Assembly: GCA_026936335.1 (NCBI GenBank)
Contig: JAPMXV010000031.1
Span: 62,001 to 126,000 of the forward strand
Origin: Mantamonas sphyraenae
Lineage: Eukaryota > CRuMs > Mantamonadidae
Length of the DNA: 64,000 nucleotides
Direction: 5' to 3'
Each line of letters starts with the position of its first letter. Position 1 is the first letter of the stretch. Below are positions 33,423 through 44,496 of the stretch, in pieces. The translations under genes and the position numbers were made by a program. The notes beneath the pieces are model-generated. The model was not told the DNA's origin. It saw only the letters and a program-made list of their open reading frames with translations, and ran no database searches.

Positions 33423-33496
33423 GGCGTGGAAGAAAAGTGTTGCTGTGAGGCGCTGCGCGCGAGCGGGGCCACAGAACCGCCAAGGGAAGAGCAGAG
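33423..33496. promoter_or_regulatory. Shared divergent promoter, ENT/bL25m
   Basis: Seventy-four bases separate the start codons; a GGCGCTGCGCGCGAGCG block at 33449-33465 is the only notable element. Confidence 0.35.
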
Positions 33497-34062
33497 ATGT
33501 TTGCGCGCGTTGTGGCAGGCACACGGCTGGAAAGTGGATATGCAGTGGCAAGGCTGAGTTCATCGGCATGCGCAATGAGCAGCAGCAGCGGGGTGGGCGA
33601 GGAGGTTGTGGGCGAGTTGTACACACGCACACGCAGCGCACAGGGGTCGCAGCCAAACAAGGAGCTGCGCGATGCCGGGCGCATCCCGGGAGTCATCTTT
33701 GGGTCGCAGAGGGATCAGCGACAGCTGATTTCTGTGGACAAGCGCGCCGTGGACAAGGAGTACAACCGGGAGGAGTTTGTAAGTTGGCCAGAGGACGAGC
33801 GAGGAGGCAACCCGCAGGAGAAGAGCGGTGCCCTGGACACGCAATGGACGCTCACCCAGACGGACACACACGTTGACCAACACAGCCGCACATTGTGTAT
33901 AAAGTTTACATCGATCCGGAGGAGAGTGGAGACGAGAGCGAGCGGCTGGACCGCATTTCGTCCGGCGCGGTGGAGGAGGTGCAGGCACGTGTGCAGCAGC
34001 TGCACAGGCACATGGTCACCGACGAAGTGGAAAACATTACACTGAAGCTTGTTGAGCAGTGA
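33497..34062 (+). CDS. Ribosomal protein bL25, probably mitochondrial
   Basis: Exons 33497-33778 and 33886-34062 join at phase 0 (donor GTAAGT) to 152 residues. The N-terminal MFARVVAGTRLESGYAVARL is arginine-bearing and lacks acidic residues apart from one, as in a mitochondrial targeting peptide. The mature part has the bacterial-type L25 signature: NKELRDAGRIPGVIFG, then a conserved hydrophobic strand after the splice (PHIVYKVYID). bL25 binds 5S rRNA in the bacterial ribosome; where a eukaryote keeps it, it belongs to an organelle ribosome. It is shorter than CTC-type L25. Confidence 0.7.
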
Positions 34063-34218
34063 GAGCGCAGGGAGGAAGGCCGGGGAAAGGCAAGGTGCAT
34101 GTCTGCCCTGCCGGTCGCTTGGTTTTGCCCTGTTGCGAAAGGATAAAGAGGATCAAACACAGGTATTATACAGCCATGGGCACACATGCACACACCAGGC
34201 TGTACACAATCGCACAAA

Positions 34219-34240
34219 CACGTGCTGCTGGCAGCACGTG
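34219..34240. promoter_or_regulatory. Perfect inverted repeat with two CACGTG boxes
   Basis: CACGTGCTG and CAGCACGTG form a 9-bp perfect inverted repeat with a CTGG loop, 44 bases before the myotubularin start. Each arm contains an E-box, so it could bind bHLH factors or fold as an RNA hairpin. Confidence 0.5.
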
Positions 34241-34283
34241 CGGCGGCTCGGCCACACACACACACACCGTCACCCACTCGTCC

Positions 34284-36902
34284 ATGTCGCTCACCATGCG
34301 TGCTAGGTCGCGCAACCAGCGTCAGTCGCGCTCGTCTGCGTCTGTGAGTTGCCGCATTCTTGCGTATGAGGGTGTGGGGATCGTGAAAGAAAGAGCTGCA
34401 CTGACACGTCGACGTGGGTCACGGTTGCCAGTCGTCCTCACGCCGCACCATTTACGGCTATCCACCTGAGATCCCAGGCGAGGTTTTCCAGGAGCCACCT
34501 GCACGAAAGGTGAGCAACCGTAGCGAGGACTACCTGGCCAACGAACCGGACGCCGAGAACAACTTGGGGACGCTGTTTGTCAGCAACTACCGCCTCGTGT
34601 TTGTGCCGCACAGCAAATGGTCAGACAAAACGCCTCCCGCAGGGTGGGGCATCCCGGCAGAGGAGTCATCCGACAACAGCAGCAGCAGTAGCAGCGGCAG
34701 CAGCAGCAGCAGCAGCAGCGGCAACACAGAGGAAGAGGACACCAAAAGCACTGAGAGTACCAAAGAGGAAGAGAACAGCACAGGCGATGAACCCAGCGAT
34801 GACGTCGATGATGTGGTCGAGAACATGGAGCAGCCTAGCGGCGACGACGACGAACAGGTGGAGCAAGAAGCAGAGGCAGAGGAGGCCGCTGGCGGCGAGG
34901 TAAGCCCTCTTCGCAAAGAGGAACACACCCTCCGTTTCTTGCTTTCCCACGCACGCTGACACCCAACCGCGCCTCTACGTTGCATCGCACGCACTCCACA
35001 TGTGCGGCACTGTACCTGCCCCGTCTGAATCCGCCTTTGCGTTTGTCCTGACTCGCAGACTGTGCAAGAAGTTCGCTCACAGGACGCGGCGTCGCGTGTT
35101 TGGTCGCATCCCTGCGTTTTGCACGTGCCCCTGGGCTGCGTGTCGCGCGTGGAAAAGATCGGCGGGAAAAACTCCAGCGGAAGCAACCAGTACTGCATTG
35201 ACATCACCTTCAAAGATTTCCGTCCGAACCTCAAGCTGGCCTTTGATCGCCAAGAGCGCACCCGACGCACCGTCTTTGAACTGCTGCAGACGCTGGCCTT
35301 TCCCACATCCGCCAGCCGCTCCTTTGCGTTTAGTCACAGGCATGCGCGCGGTGACCAACCCGAAGGCGAACTCGACGGCTGGACGGTGTACGATCCAGCG
35401 CGGGAATTCGAGCGCCTCGGCGTTGCCACAAGCTATCACTGGCAAGTCACCGACCTCAACTCGTCCTACTCTGTGTGCGACACCTATCCGTCTGTGCTCT
35501 GTGTGCCCACAGAGATGAGCAACGCCGAACTCGCATCTGTCGCTTCCTTCCGTTCTCGCGCGCGCGCCTGCCTGCCCTCAGTTTCAAGAGCATGTGGTCG
35601 CAGGCCACCATCACCCGGTGTTCGCAGCCCAAGGCTGGTCTCTCTCGCTCACGCAACACCGAAGACGAAAAGATGCTCGTCAAGATCCACGAGGCGAACC
35701 CCATGAGCGAGAAACTGTACATTATGGACGCCCGGCCCAAGGTCAACGCTTACGCAAACACAGCCAAAGGCGCTGGCTTCGAGTCGCTCAGCAACTACTC
35801 CAACTGCGACCTCGAGTTCCTGGACATCGAAAACATCCACGTCATGCGCGACTCCCTCGCCAAGCTGTTTGATCTCTGCAGCACACATGGACGCAACTGG
35901 GACGCGGACCGCCTCGCCTCTGCCCTTGACTCTACAAACTGGTATACGCACGTGCAGCTTGTGCTCCAAGGCGCCATCAAGACCGCGCGCTACATTGCCG
36001 GCCTGCAGAGCGTCTGCGTGCATTGCAGCGATGGTTGGGACCGCACCGCACAGCTCAGTTCCTTGGCGATGATCATGCTCGATCCCTACTATCGTACCAT
36101 GGAAGGGTTTGCCGTCCTTGTGGAGAAAGAATGGTGTGCGTTTGGCCACAAGTTTGCCGAGCGCATCGGTCACCTTGACAAGCGCTATGACGACCAACAG
36201 CGTTCGCCTGTCTTTCTCCAGTTCCTGGACGCCACATTCCAGATCCTGCGGCAGTTTCCAGACCTGTTTGAGTATCGCACCAGCTTCCTTGTCCGTGTTG
36301 CCGAGGAACTGTTTGCGTGCCGCTACGGAACATTTCTCTTCAACAGCGAGCGTGAACGCGTGGTCAATCACCTCAGCGACTCGACGGTGTCGCTGTGGAC
36401 CGACCTGTTGGCAGAGCGGGACCAGCACGTCAACCCCAAGTTTGTCAGCATCGAGACACAGAACGAAAAGTTTGCTGGGGACTTTGTCCTTCCCGAGTGC
36501 GACCGTGCAGGCCTCGTCCTGTGGCAGGAATTCTACCTGCGCCACTTTGAGCCCAAGCTGGGCGCAGAGACGTGGTTGCAGGATTCCACATGGCTGTTGG
36601 GCGAATCGACGTCGACGTCGTCAACGTCGTCGTCGTCGTCTTCGTCGTCACCCGCCACATCCTCCTCTTCGGCGGATATCGAGGCCGCAGATATACAAGG
36701 GGTCGACGAGACACAGCAGCGGCTGCAGCAGTACGAAGAGGCATTCTCGTCTCTGCGTACACAGCTGAACGAAGCCCTGCAGCGCGTGGCAAACGTAGAG
36801 GCCGAAAACGCAAACCTGCTGGAAACTCAAACGATGCTGCAGGAAGAGAACAAGTCGCTCAAGGAGCTTCTCAGACAGCTTACCGAGGGAGGAAATGAAT
36901 GA
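34284..36902 (+). CDS. Myotubularin-family phosphoinositide 3-phosphatase (apparent frameshift)
   Basis: Exons 34284-34343, 34432-34899 and 35059-36902 join at phase 0. The product (about 789 residues if the frame is bridged) has a PH-GRAM domain (LGTLFVSNYRLVFVP; insert of serines and acids; then HVPLGCVSRVEKIGG), the phosphatase domain, and a C-terminal coiled-coil. The active-site loop is HCSDGWDRT, the complete CX5R motif, so the enzyme should be active on PI3P and PI(3,5)P2 at endosomes. The reading frame changes by +2/-1 inside a CG-repeat at about 35567-35577: FRSRAR is read in one frame and LPALSF onwards in another, with spacing identical to other family members across the junction. 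No GT donor fits there, so a sequence error, an indel or true frameshifting are the options. ATG 34296 is an alternative start. Confidence 0.8.
34677..34722. repeat. AGC triplet tract in myotubularin PH-GRAM
   Basis: AGC units with AGT and GGC interruptions encode a Ser/Gly run inside the PH-GRAM domain, before an acidic insert. Confidence 0.8.
36605..36650. repeat. TCG/GTC triplet tract in myotubularin
   Basis: GTC/TCG-type triplets encode a Ser/Thr run between the phosphatase domain and the coiled-coil. Confidence 0.75.
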
Positions 36903-36954
36903 CGAGTGATTTCTGTTCGCCCAAGCCTGCGCGACTGAGCACACAACAACAAAC

Positions 36955-39900
36955 ATGTCCGAGCCGTCGGCGGCATCCACGTCGCCACGCAAAGTGGAGA
37001 TGCAGCTGAGCCTGGACCAAGACCAAAAGGCCGGCAGCAACAACAGTAACAAGAGCAGCAAGGCCAAGCAAACAGGCAAGGCCAAGCGGAAGAACCGCTC
37101 CAGCAAAGGAACACTCAAGGGCAAGGCTGTTGCGGCGGACGAGACCGAGACGGTGACCAAGTCGCCTCACCCTGTGTCCACCACAGAGCTCTTCACCCCT
37201 ATTGATGACTTTCCCATGATGAGCCTGCCCAAGAACAGCAACGAGCTGAGCTCGTCTGTCCACCAGGTGCTCACGTCGCCGCGACACGTCGCTGCTGAAG
37301 ACGACGTGCACGCCTCGGACTCCTCTGCCGGCGCTTCCACGGCCACGGCCCACTTTAGACCCCAAAGCACCTGGGATTCTCGCTCATCCTTTGTGTCAGC
37401 ATCGCGTGAAGGCATGCGCCAGTCCGAACATCCAGTGTTTGGCTCCCAGCAGGTGAGTTGCCTTCTCCGGCAACCAACGGTCACTCTCGTTTTCCGCCTC
37501 CCATTGCCCTCTGGCTGCTCCTACGGATCCACCGTGGCCTGCACATGCCATCTCCATGCAATGTGCACCTGAGGGTCGTTGTCGAATCTCGCGTGCTGTC
37601 TTGCTGGTCCCTGTGCGGCTGGCCGTTTCCCAACAAGTTCATCAGCAGCCCGCAGTTCGCTCACACCCGATTGCCCCCTCTCGCCCATATCCAACCCCTG
37701 ACCCCTCCTGACACCCAACGCGGCTCAGCATCAGGGGCTCTCGAGCAGCACCATCCAGAATGCACACAAGCAGAAGCTCAGCAAGCGTGTGCTCAACAGC
37801 AACTCGGTGTCGCCGCGAGCCCGCAAAGCCCAGCTCGCCTCCCAGCACGCCCGCCACGTTCACATCCTCTCTGTCTCTTCAGACTTTCACCAGAGCACAG
37901 ACCCATTCTTGCTCGACGGATCTGCCTCTGCACAGGGTCTCTCACCCAACACAAAGAGCTCTTCCTCGCGCAAAAAGTCGAATGCCGGCAAGGGCCATCA
38001 CCTCGACCGCAGCACCTCCCTCCGCCCAGTCAAGGGCGGCCATACGGCGTCTACAACCAACCTACCGTCTCCACACAAGCTGCTTCTGTCCTCCTCCAAC
38101 TCCTCTTCTCCGAAAGCTTCACCCTTGCCCAAGCACGGACGCGCGTCCACCAGCGTGAAAAAGTCCTCAAGGGTCGCACACACGCGCGAGCAGATCCGCA
38201 CCCTGCACGACAACGACGCTTCCGACAACTTTGGCAGCAGCAGCAGCAGCGCAGCATTCGCTTCCTCTGCCTCCCGCAGGGCCACGGCCATGGATGGCAA
38301 GACGCCCCTGGGCGATTCCGACGACCCGCTCGACGCCATTTCTCCTCTGCTTCTCTCAAAGTTTCTCTTGCCCGTCGATTCGGTGTCTCTGCAAGAGATG
38401 ATCGATCGAAGCTCCTCCGAAGGCCTGCGTCACAAGCAGTTTAAGCTCGAGACTCTTTACCGCACTGCAACCGACCGCATCGGCGCAAACTTTTCCCCGC
38501 ACACCACGCAGCTCAGCCCGCGAAAACCCAAACTCTCGCAAAAGAGCCGCATCGAGTTTGAAGAAGGCGAATCTCAGCATGTGCAGGCACACGCCGACCA
38601 TCCCGACCAGGAGGCTCAGCTCGAACAGCTTATTCCATTATTGACCTTTGACGACCCCGAGCGCTTTGAGATCCACTCGCCTCAAGAGTGGCTTGCTCAA
38701 CCCACTCCCGAGGGCCGTCTCGGCACACCAGCTCGCTTCTTCCACTTCAACTCCACGTTTGGCAAGTGGTTCTGGGACGACTGCGATGTCACCTCCTACG
38801 ACGAGCGCACAGAGCTTTACAACATTACCTACCACATGGGCCTCAAAACAGCCACTGTTTCTCGCCTCATGCTCCTCTTTGACGCAGAGAGCCCCGACCT
38901 GTTCACTGCCCGTGTTCAGCACGCTCAATCAATGCGTCGTGAGGCCTTGGCTGCCATCCGCTCCAAGATCTTTGTTGAGCGCCACATCGAAGACCAGCTG
39001 GTAGCTCCGCGACACGTCCAAATGCAGGACAACATCCTGCGCAAGCTGCTCGAGTCCGACCCCATTGACGAATCGGCTGTCCAGGACGACGCAAAACACC
39101 TCCTCGCGTCCAGCTCGGCCCACGACCACCACCAGCATGACAGCCAGGAGCAACAGAATCCAACCATCCAGCCCGACGACTTTGAGTTTGCCGACCTCGT
39201 GCGTGAACTGCTCGACGAGACCGAGCGCGACTACATCAACAGCGTCAAGCAGGCCATTTTCGCCTACACGCTGCTCAACCCCATGGAGCGCCAAAAATTG
39301 GCCGTGCTTAACCTCAAGGTGCCCGAGTCGCCTTCATTTCTGCGCAACCACAGGCCCGAGGACCCCACTGCCTTGGCCGGTCCGTTGCTTGACGACCCGC
39401 CCATCCGCGAACGCATCGCCTTTTTGCAGGACAATTTGCTGCGCGCACGACCGGTCATCGAAGACCTTCTGGAAGGCGTCATGCGCATCTGGGAAGGAGT
39501 CGGTGCACGTCTGTTGGTGACGGCCGACGCGCCAACCCCTGCACACATCGACGACTTTTACGAGCTTCAGTCCGGCGCCTGTGAGCGTCAGAGGAAGGTC
39601 CTGCACAAAAACTGGGTTCCCTCCGTGTTTGACACCGTCGAGAGCACCCTCAATTCCTTGTACGACCTGAAAAAGCTCAAGGCGGATCTGCTCACCGACA
39701 CATGGATCCCGTCGCTGCTCAAGAATGTCCAGCTCATCATGTCCGATCAGCTTTTTGACCTCATCTATCGATCCTTGCGTGCGTACGCAGCCATCTTTGC
39801 CGCCTACATGCTGGACGGAGCGCACCTGCAGCGCATTGTCGAGAACCAGTTTTTCGGCGACCTGCTCAACTTCCACACACACACGCTGCTCGTGCAAGAG

Positions 39901-42900
39901 ACCAGGCAGGAGATCGACCTCAACTTCCTCGCCCTGCGCCCGCCCCTGTTCTTTGTGTCCATCGAGCACGAAGAGAACGCCATCGTGTGCTCGCCCACCC
40001 CCGCGTACATTCGTCGGCATGTCGACCGCGTCTTTGACCAGATTCTGGAGGCTGGTAGCTCCATCCCGGCGGTCAACTCGGAGCTGTTTCCGTCGTTCAC
40101 CTTGGAGAAGGAGGTACTGCTGTCTGTCAGCGATCGCGACCCCGTTGTGCTGGAGACGCGCGAGACGGTGCTGCAAGCGCTCGAGTCCAACTTTGCCGTC
40201 ATCGACAAGCTCATCTCCATGTACAAGGAGTACACATACATTTTGGCGTTCAACGTGGACGCCCATCTGGCCATGCTCGCACCCGGACGTCGCAAAGACA
40301 TCCGCAGCGTGCGTGCCGAGATTCGCCACTTCCGAACTGTGCGCACAAACATCCTGCAGCGCACCGTGCGTCACATCACCTACGGCCTGCTGGACATCTC
40401 GCTGCACAAGTTGCAGGATCATCTGGTCGCGGTGGCCTCGGAGGTGCTCGAGCGCATGCTGGCGATGATCGAAGGGGAAATCCAAAGCGAGACGCAGAGA
40501 CTGGACGAGGACTGTGAGGAGGTGCACGCACGAATCACGGCACGTCCAAAGCAAATCGAAGAAATGGTAGCCAAGGAGCGCATGCTGATGGGCATCGGCG
40601 AGGAGGTGGACGCCATTCTGGAACGCGTGGCCAACACGCAGCAAAAGGTGGATCTGCTGGAAGAGTTCCAGTATGCACTGGACGACGACTTGTGTGCCCG
40701 TTCGTGGAAGGTGCGCATGTGGCCGAACCGATTGCTGAATGCTGTGCGCGACGAGACGGTTGTGATGGACGGCGACCGCGACAATTTCATGGAGGCCTTG
40801 CGTACGCAGCAGCGCTCGTTTGTGGACAAGACGGCGAAAACGCTCATGGCTGCTGACGAGTTTAAGCTGCAGTCCAACTATGACAACGCACAGGCGCTGG
40901 CGGAGCAAGCGGAGAAACTGCGCGCGAGCGCGGCGTCGCTTGTGGCCGAGGCGGAGCTGTTTAATTCGCGTGAGGGTCTGCTTGGTTGGCAGCGCACGGA
41001 CTATTCGCACATCTTTGAGATGAACATGAGCTTTGGGGCTTTCCATCAGCTGTGGCAAACGGCAGCCGAATTCCAGCGAAACACAGTGTCCTGGACCGAC
41101 GGCCCGTTCAACGCGCTTGACCCGGACTCGATTGAAAACGCAGTGACGTCGTGGTCTCGAGACCTCTTTCGACTCAAGCGTGGCTTCCAGCGCGCCAACC
41201 AGCACGCACCGCTCAAGGTGGTGGCCAGCTGCGAGGCTGCGATCAAGGAGTTTAGCCAGCACCTGCCGCTTATTTTTGCCCTGCGCAACCCTGCGCTGAA
41301 GGATCGGCACTGGCGCCAGATGATGGAGGTGGTGGGCCACCGCATCCAGCCTACGGACGATTCGACGCTGTTGTCGTTGACACGCTATCAGCTGGGTGAT
41401 CGCATCAAGCGCATCGAACAAATCAGCACCACCGCCAGCCGCGAGTGGACGCTGGAAAAGGCGCTGGACAAAATGGTGGCTGACTGGCGTGGCGTCAACT
41501 TTGAGGTCAAATCGTACCGCAACACGGGCACGTATGTGTTGCGTGCGGTGGAGGACATCGAAACGCTGTTGGACGACCACCACGTAAAGACGCACACGAC
41601 GCGCTCGTCGCCGTTCATCGGACCGTTTGCGCAGCGTGCACAAAAATGGATGGACACCATCACGACCATGCAGCGCACACTGAGTGCCTGGGAGGAGTGC
41701 CAGCGCCTGTGGATGTATTTGGAGCCGATCTTCTCCAATGTGGACATTGTGCGACAAATGCCAAACGAGGGCTCGCAGTTCCAAGTGGTCAACCGCATGT
41801 GGAAGCTGAAGATGAAAGCGACGCTGGACAATCCGCACGTGCTTGTGGCATTGACAGAAGACGACGCGTTGCAGCGGTTCACAGAGGCCAACGAGCAGCT
41901 GGAGAAGATCCACCGTGCTCTGAAGCAGTACTTGGAGATGAAGCGACTCGCGTTCCCGCGCTTCTACTTCCTGTCGGACGAGGAACTGTTGGAGATTCTC
42001 AGCGAAAGCAAGGAGCCCGTGCGCATCCAGCCGTTCCTGCGCAAGTGCTTCGACAACATCAACCACCTGGAGTACGAAGAGGACAAGCACTTTACAGCCA
42101 TGCGTAGCGTGGAGAAAGAGCGTATCCGCTTCCTGCGCCCGGTGAACCCGAGGCACTACGGTGGCCTCGTGGAAAACTGGCTGAATGCCATCGAGCGAGC
42201 CATGCGAAAGTCGGTGCACAGTGTGATTGAGCGCTCGTTGGAGGCGTACAACAAGCAGCCACGGCACAAATGGGTTTTGGAGTGGCCGGGTCAGGTTGTG
42301 ATCTGTGTGGCGCAGATCTATTGGACCATGGAGGTGACAGACATCCTGAAAAGGCGCGGATACCAGGGGCTGCACGCGTACCTGCAGCAGCAGTCGGAAC
42401 AGATCGACCAGATTGTGGCGCTTGTTCGCGGCAAGCTGAACAAGCTGCATCGGCTGACGTTGTCCGTGCTGGTGACGCTGGACGTGCACGCGCGCGACGT
42501 GGTGCGCAGGCTCATTGAACGCAAGGTGGAGTCGCCAGACGACTTTGAGTGGCAGGCTCAGCTGCGCTACTACTTTGAAGCCAACCAAGTGGTGGTACGC
42601 ATGGTGAACACAAGCGTCAACTACGGCTACGAGTACCTCGGCAACACGGGTCGCCTTGTGATCACCAATCTGACGGATAGGTGCTACCGTACGCTGATGA
42701 ACGCCGTACAGGCACAGCTGGGCGGCGCGGCACAGGGTCCTGCCGGAACAGGCAAGACCGAAACGACCAAAGACCTGGCCAAGGCTGTGGCAAAGCACTG
42801 TCTGGTGTTCAACTGCTCCGACGGCCTGTACCATCAATCCATGGCCAAGTTCTTCAAGGGCATTGCGTCTGGAGGAGCCTGGGCGTGCTTCGACGAGTTT

Positions 42901-44464
42901 AACCGCATCGACCTGGAGGTGTTGAGTGTGATTGCGCAGCAAATCATGACCATCCAATCTGCCATCCGGTCGGAGCGCACACGCTTTGTGTTTGATGACT
43001 CGGAGCTGTCGCTGGACAAGTCGTGCGCCGTGTTTATCACGATGAACCCTGGATACAGCGGGCGCACGGAACTGCCAGACAATCTGAAGGCACTGTTCCG
43101 CCCTGTGGCCATGATGGTGCCCAACTACGCCCTGATTGCAGAGATCTCCCTGTATTCGCACGGATTCCGCGAGGCACGGCACCTGGCCAACAAGATTGTG
43201 GCCACGTACAGGCTTGCATCGGAACAGCTGTCGTCGCAGTCGCACTACGACTTTGGCATGCGCGCCGTCAAGGCCGTGTTGACGTCTGCGGGCAACCTGA
43301 AGCGCAAGAATCCGAAGGAGCAGGAAAGCACGCTTGTGCTGCGTGCCATCAACGAGGTCAACCTGCCCAAGTTCATTGGTCCTGATCTGCCGTTGTTCCA
43401 GGGGATCCTGAACGACCTGTTTCCGCAGACGCCTGCACCGCAGGTGCCATACGATGACCTTGTGGAGGCGATCAACATGGGCTGCATCGCAAACAGCGTG
43501 CGAGCTGTGCCTGCGTTTGTGACCAAGTGCATCCAACTGTACGAGACAATCAACGTGCGGCACGGGTTGATGCTTGTGGGTGACCCGCTGTCCGGCAAGA
43601 CGTCGAGCTACCGCGTGCTCGCGGTGGCGCTGGACACGCTTGCCAAATCGCACAAGGAGCTGCGCGTGCGCACAACGGTGATTGCGCCCAAGGCAATCGA
43701 CATTGGTCATCTGTACGGACACGCAGACCGAGTGTCCAACGAATGGAACGACGGTGTGCTTGCAAACGCCTTTCGACAGTGCGCAAGCGAAATGGGCGAC
43801 GAGCGGCAATGGGTTGTTTTTGACGGCCCTGTGGATGCTGTCTGGGTGGAAAACATGAACACGACGCTGGACGACAACAAGAAGCTCTGCTTGTCATCGG
43901 GTGAAATGATTCCGATGAACGAGCACATGAACCTCATCTTTGAGGTGGAAGACCTGCGTGTGGCGTCGCCAGCTACGGTGAGCCGATGTGGCATGGTGTA
44001 CATGGAGCCGAACGAAATCGGGTGGAAGCCCATGTTGGAGGTATGGATTGGGCAGCTGAACGATGAGGCAATCCCGCACGAGTACCTGATCAAGCGGCTG
44101 TTCAACTGGCTTGTTCCGCCCTGCCTGCGCTTCATCCGACGCATCTCGCGGGAGCCTGTGGCAACCACAGACCTTTGGCTGGTGCGTTCCTTGATGAGCA
44201 TTTTCGGATGCTTCTTCACGCCTCGTCTGGACGACAATGCCGCGTTGGAAAAGGACAACATGCCGTGGTATGTACATCTGGAAGAGGACGAAGCGGACCC
44301 GGAGAAGCTTGCGCGTGAAGAAGCGCAGCTGGTGAAGAAGATCCACGGCTGCTTTGTGTTTGCGCTTGTCTGGTCGCTGGGCGCCACCTGCGACATGGAA
44401 GGGCGCGTGCAGTTTGACCGGCTGCTGCGCGACCTGCTTGCGGGCGACACAGATACCGCGTTTG

Positions 44465-44496
<32 letters not shown>

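Noticed and set aside
35545-35587. A tiny intron to explain the myotubularin frame change
   Set aside because: The only GT-AG pair there (about 30 bases, ending CCCTCAG) removes the conserved FRSRAR-LP residues and leaves the wrong frame.
39334-43809. A 1491-codon open frame on the minus strand inside the dynein gene
   Set aside because: It mirrors the dynein codon bias on the opposite strand, has no domain, signal or sensible composition, and many similar antisense frames occur under other GC-rich genes here (44551-46521, 46681-48828, 17056-18111).
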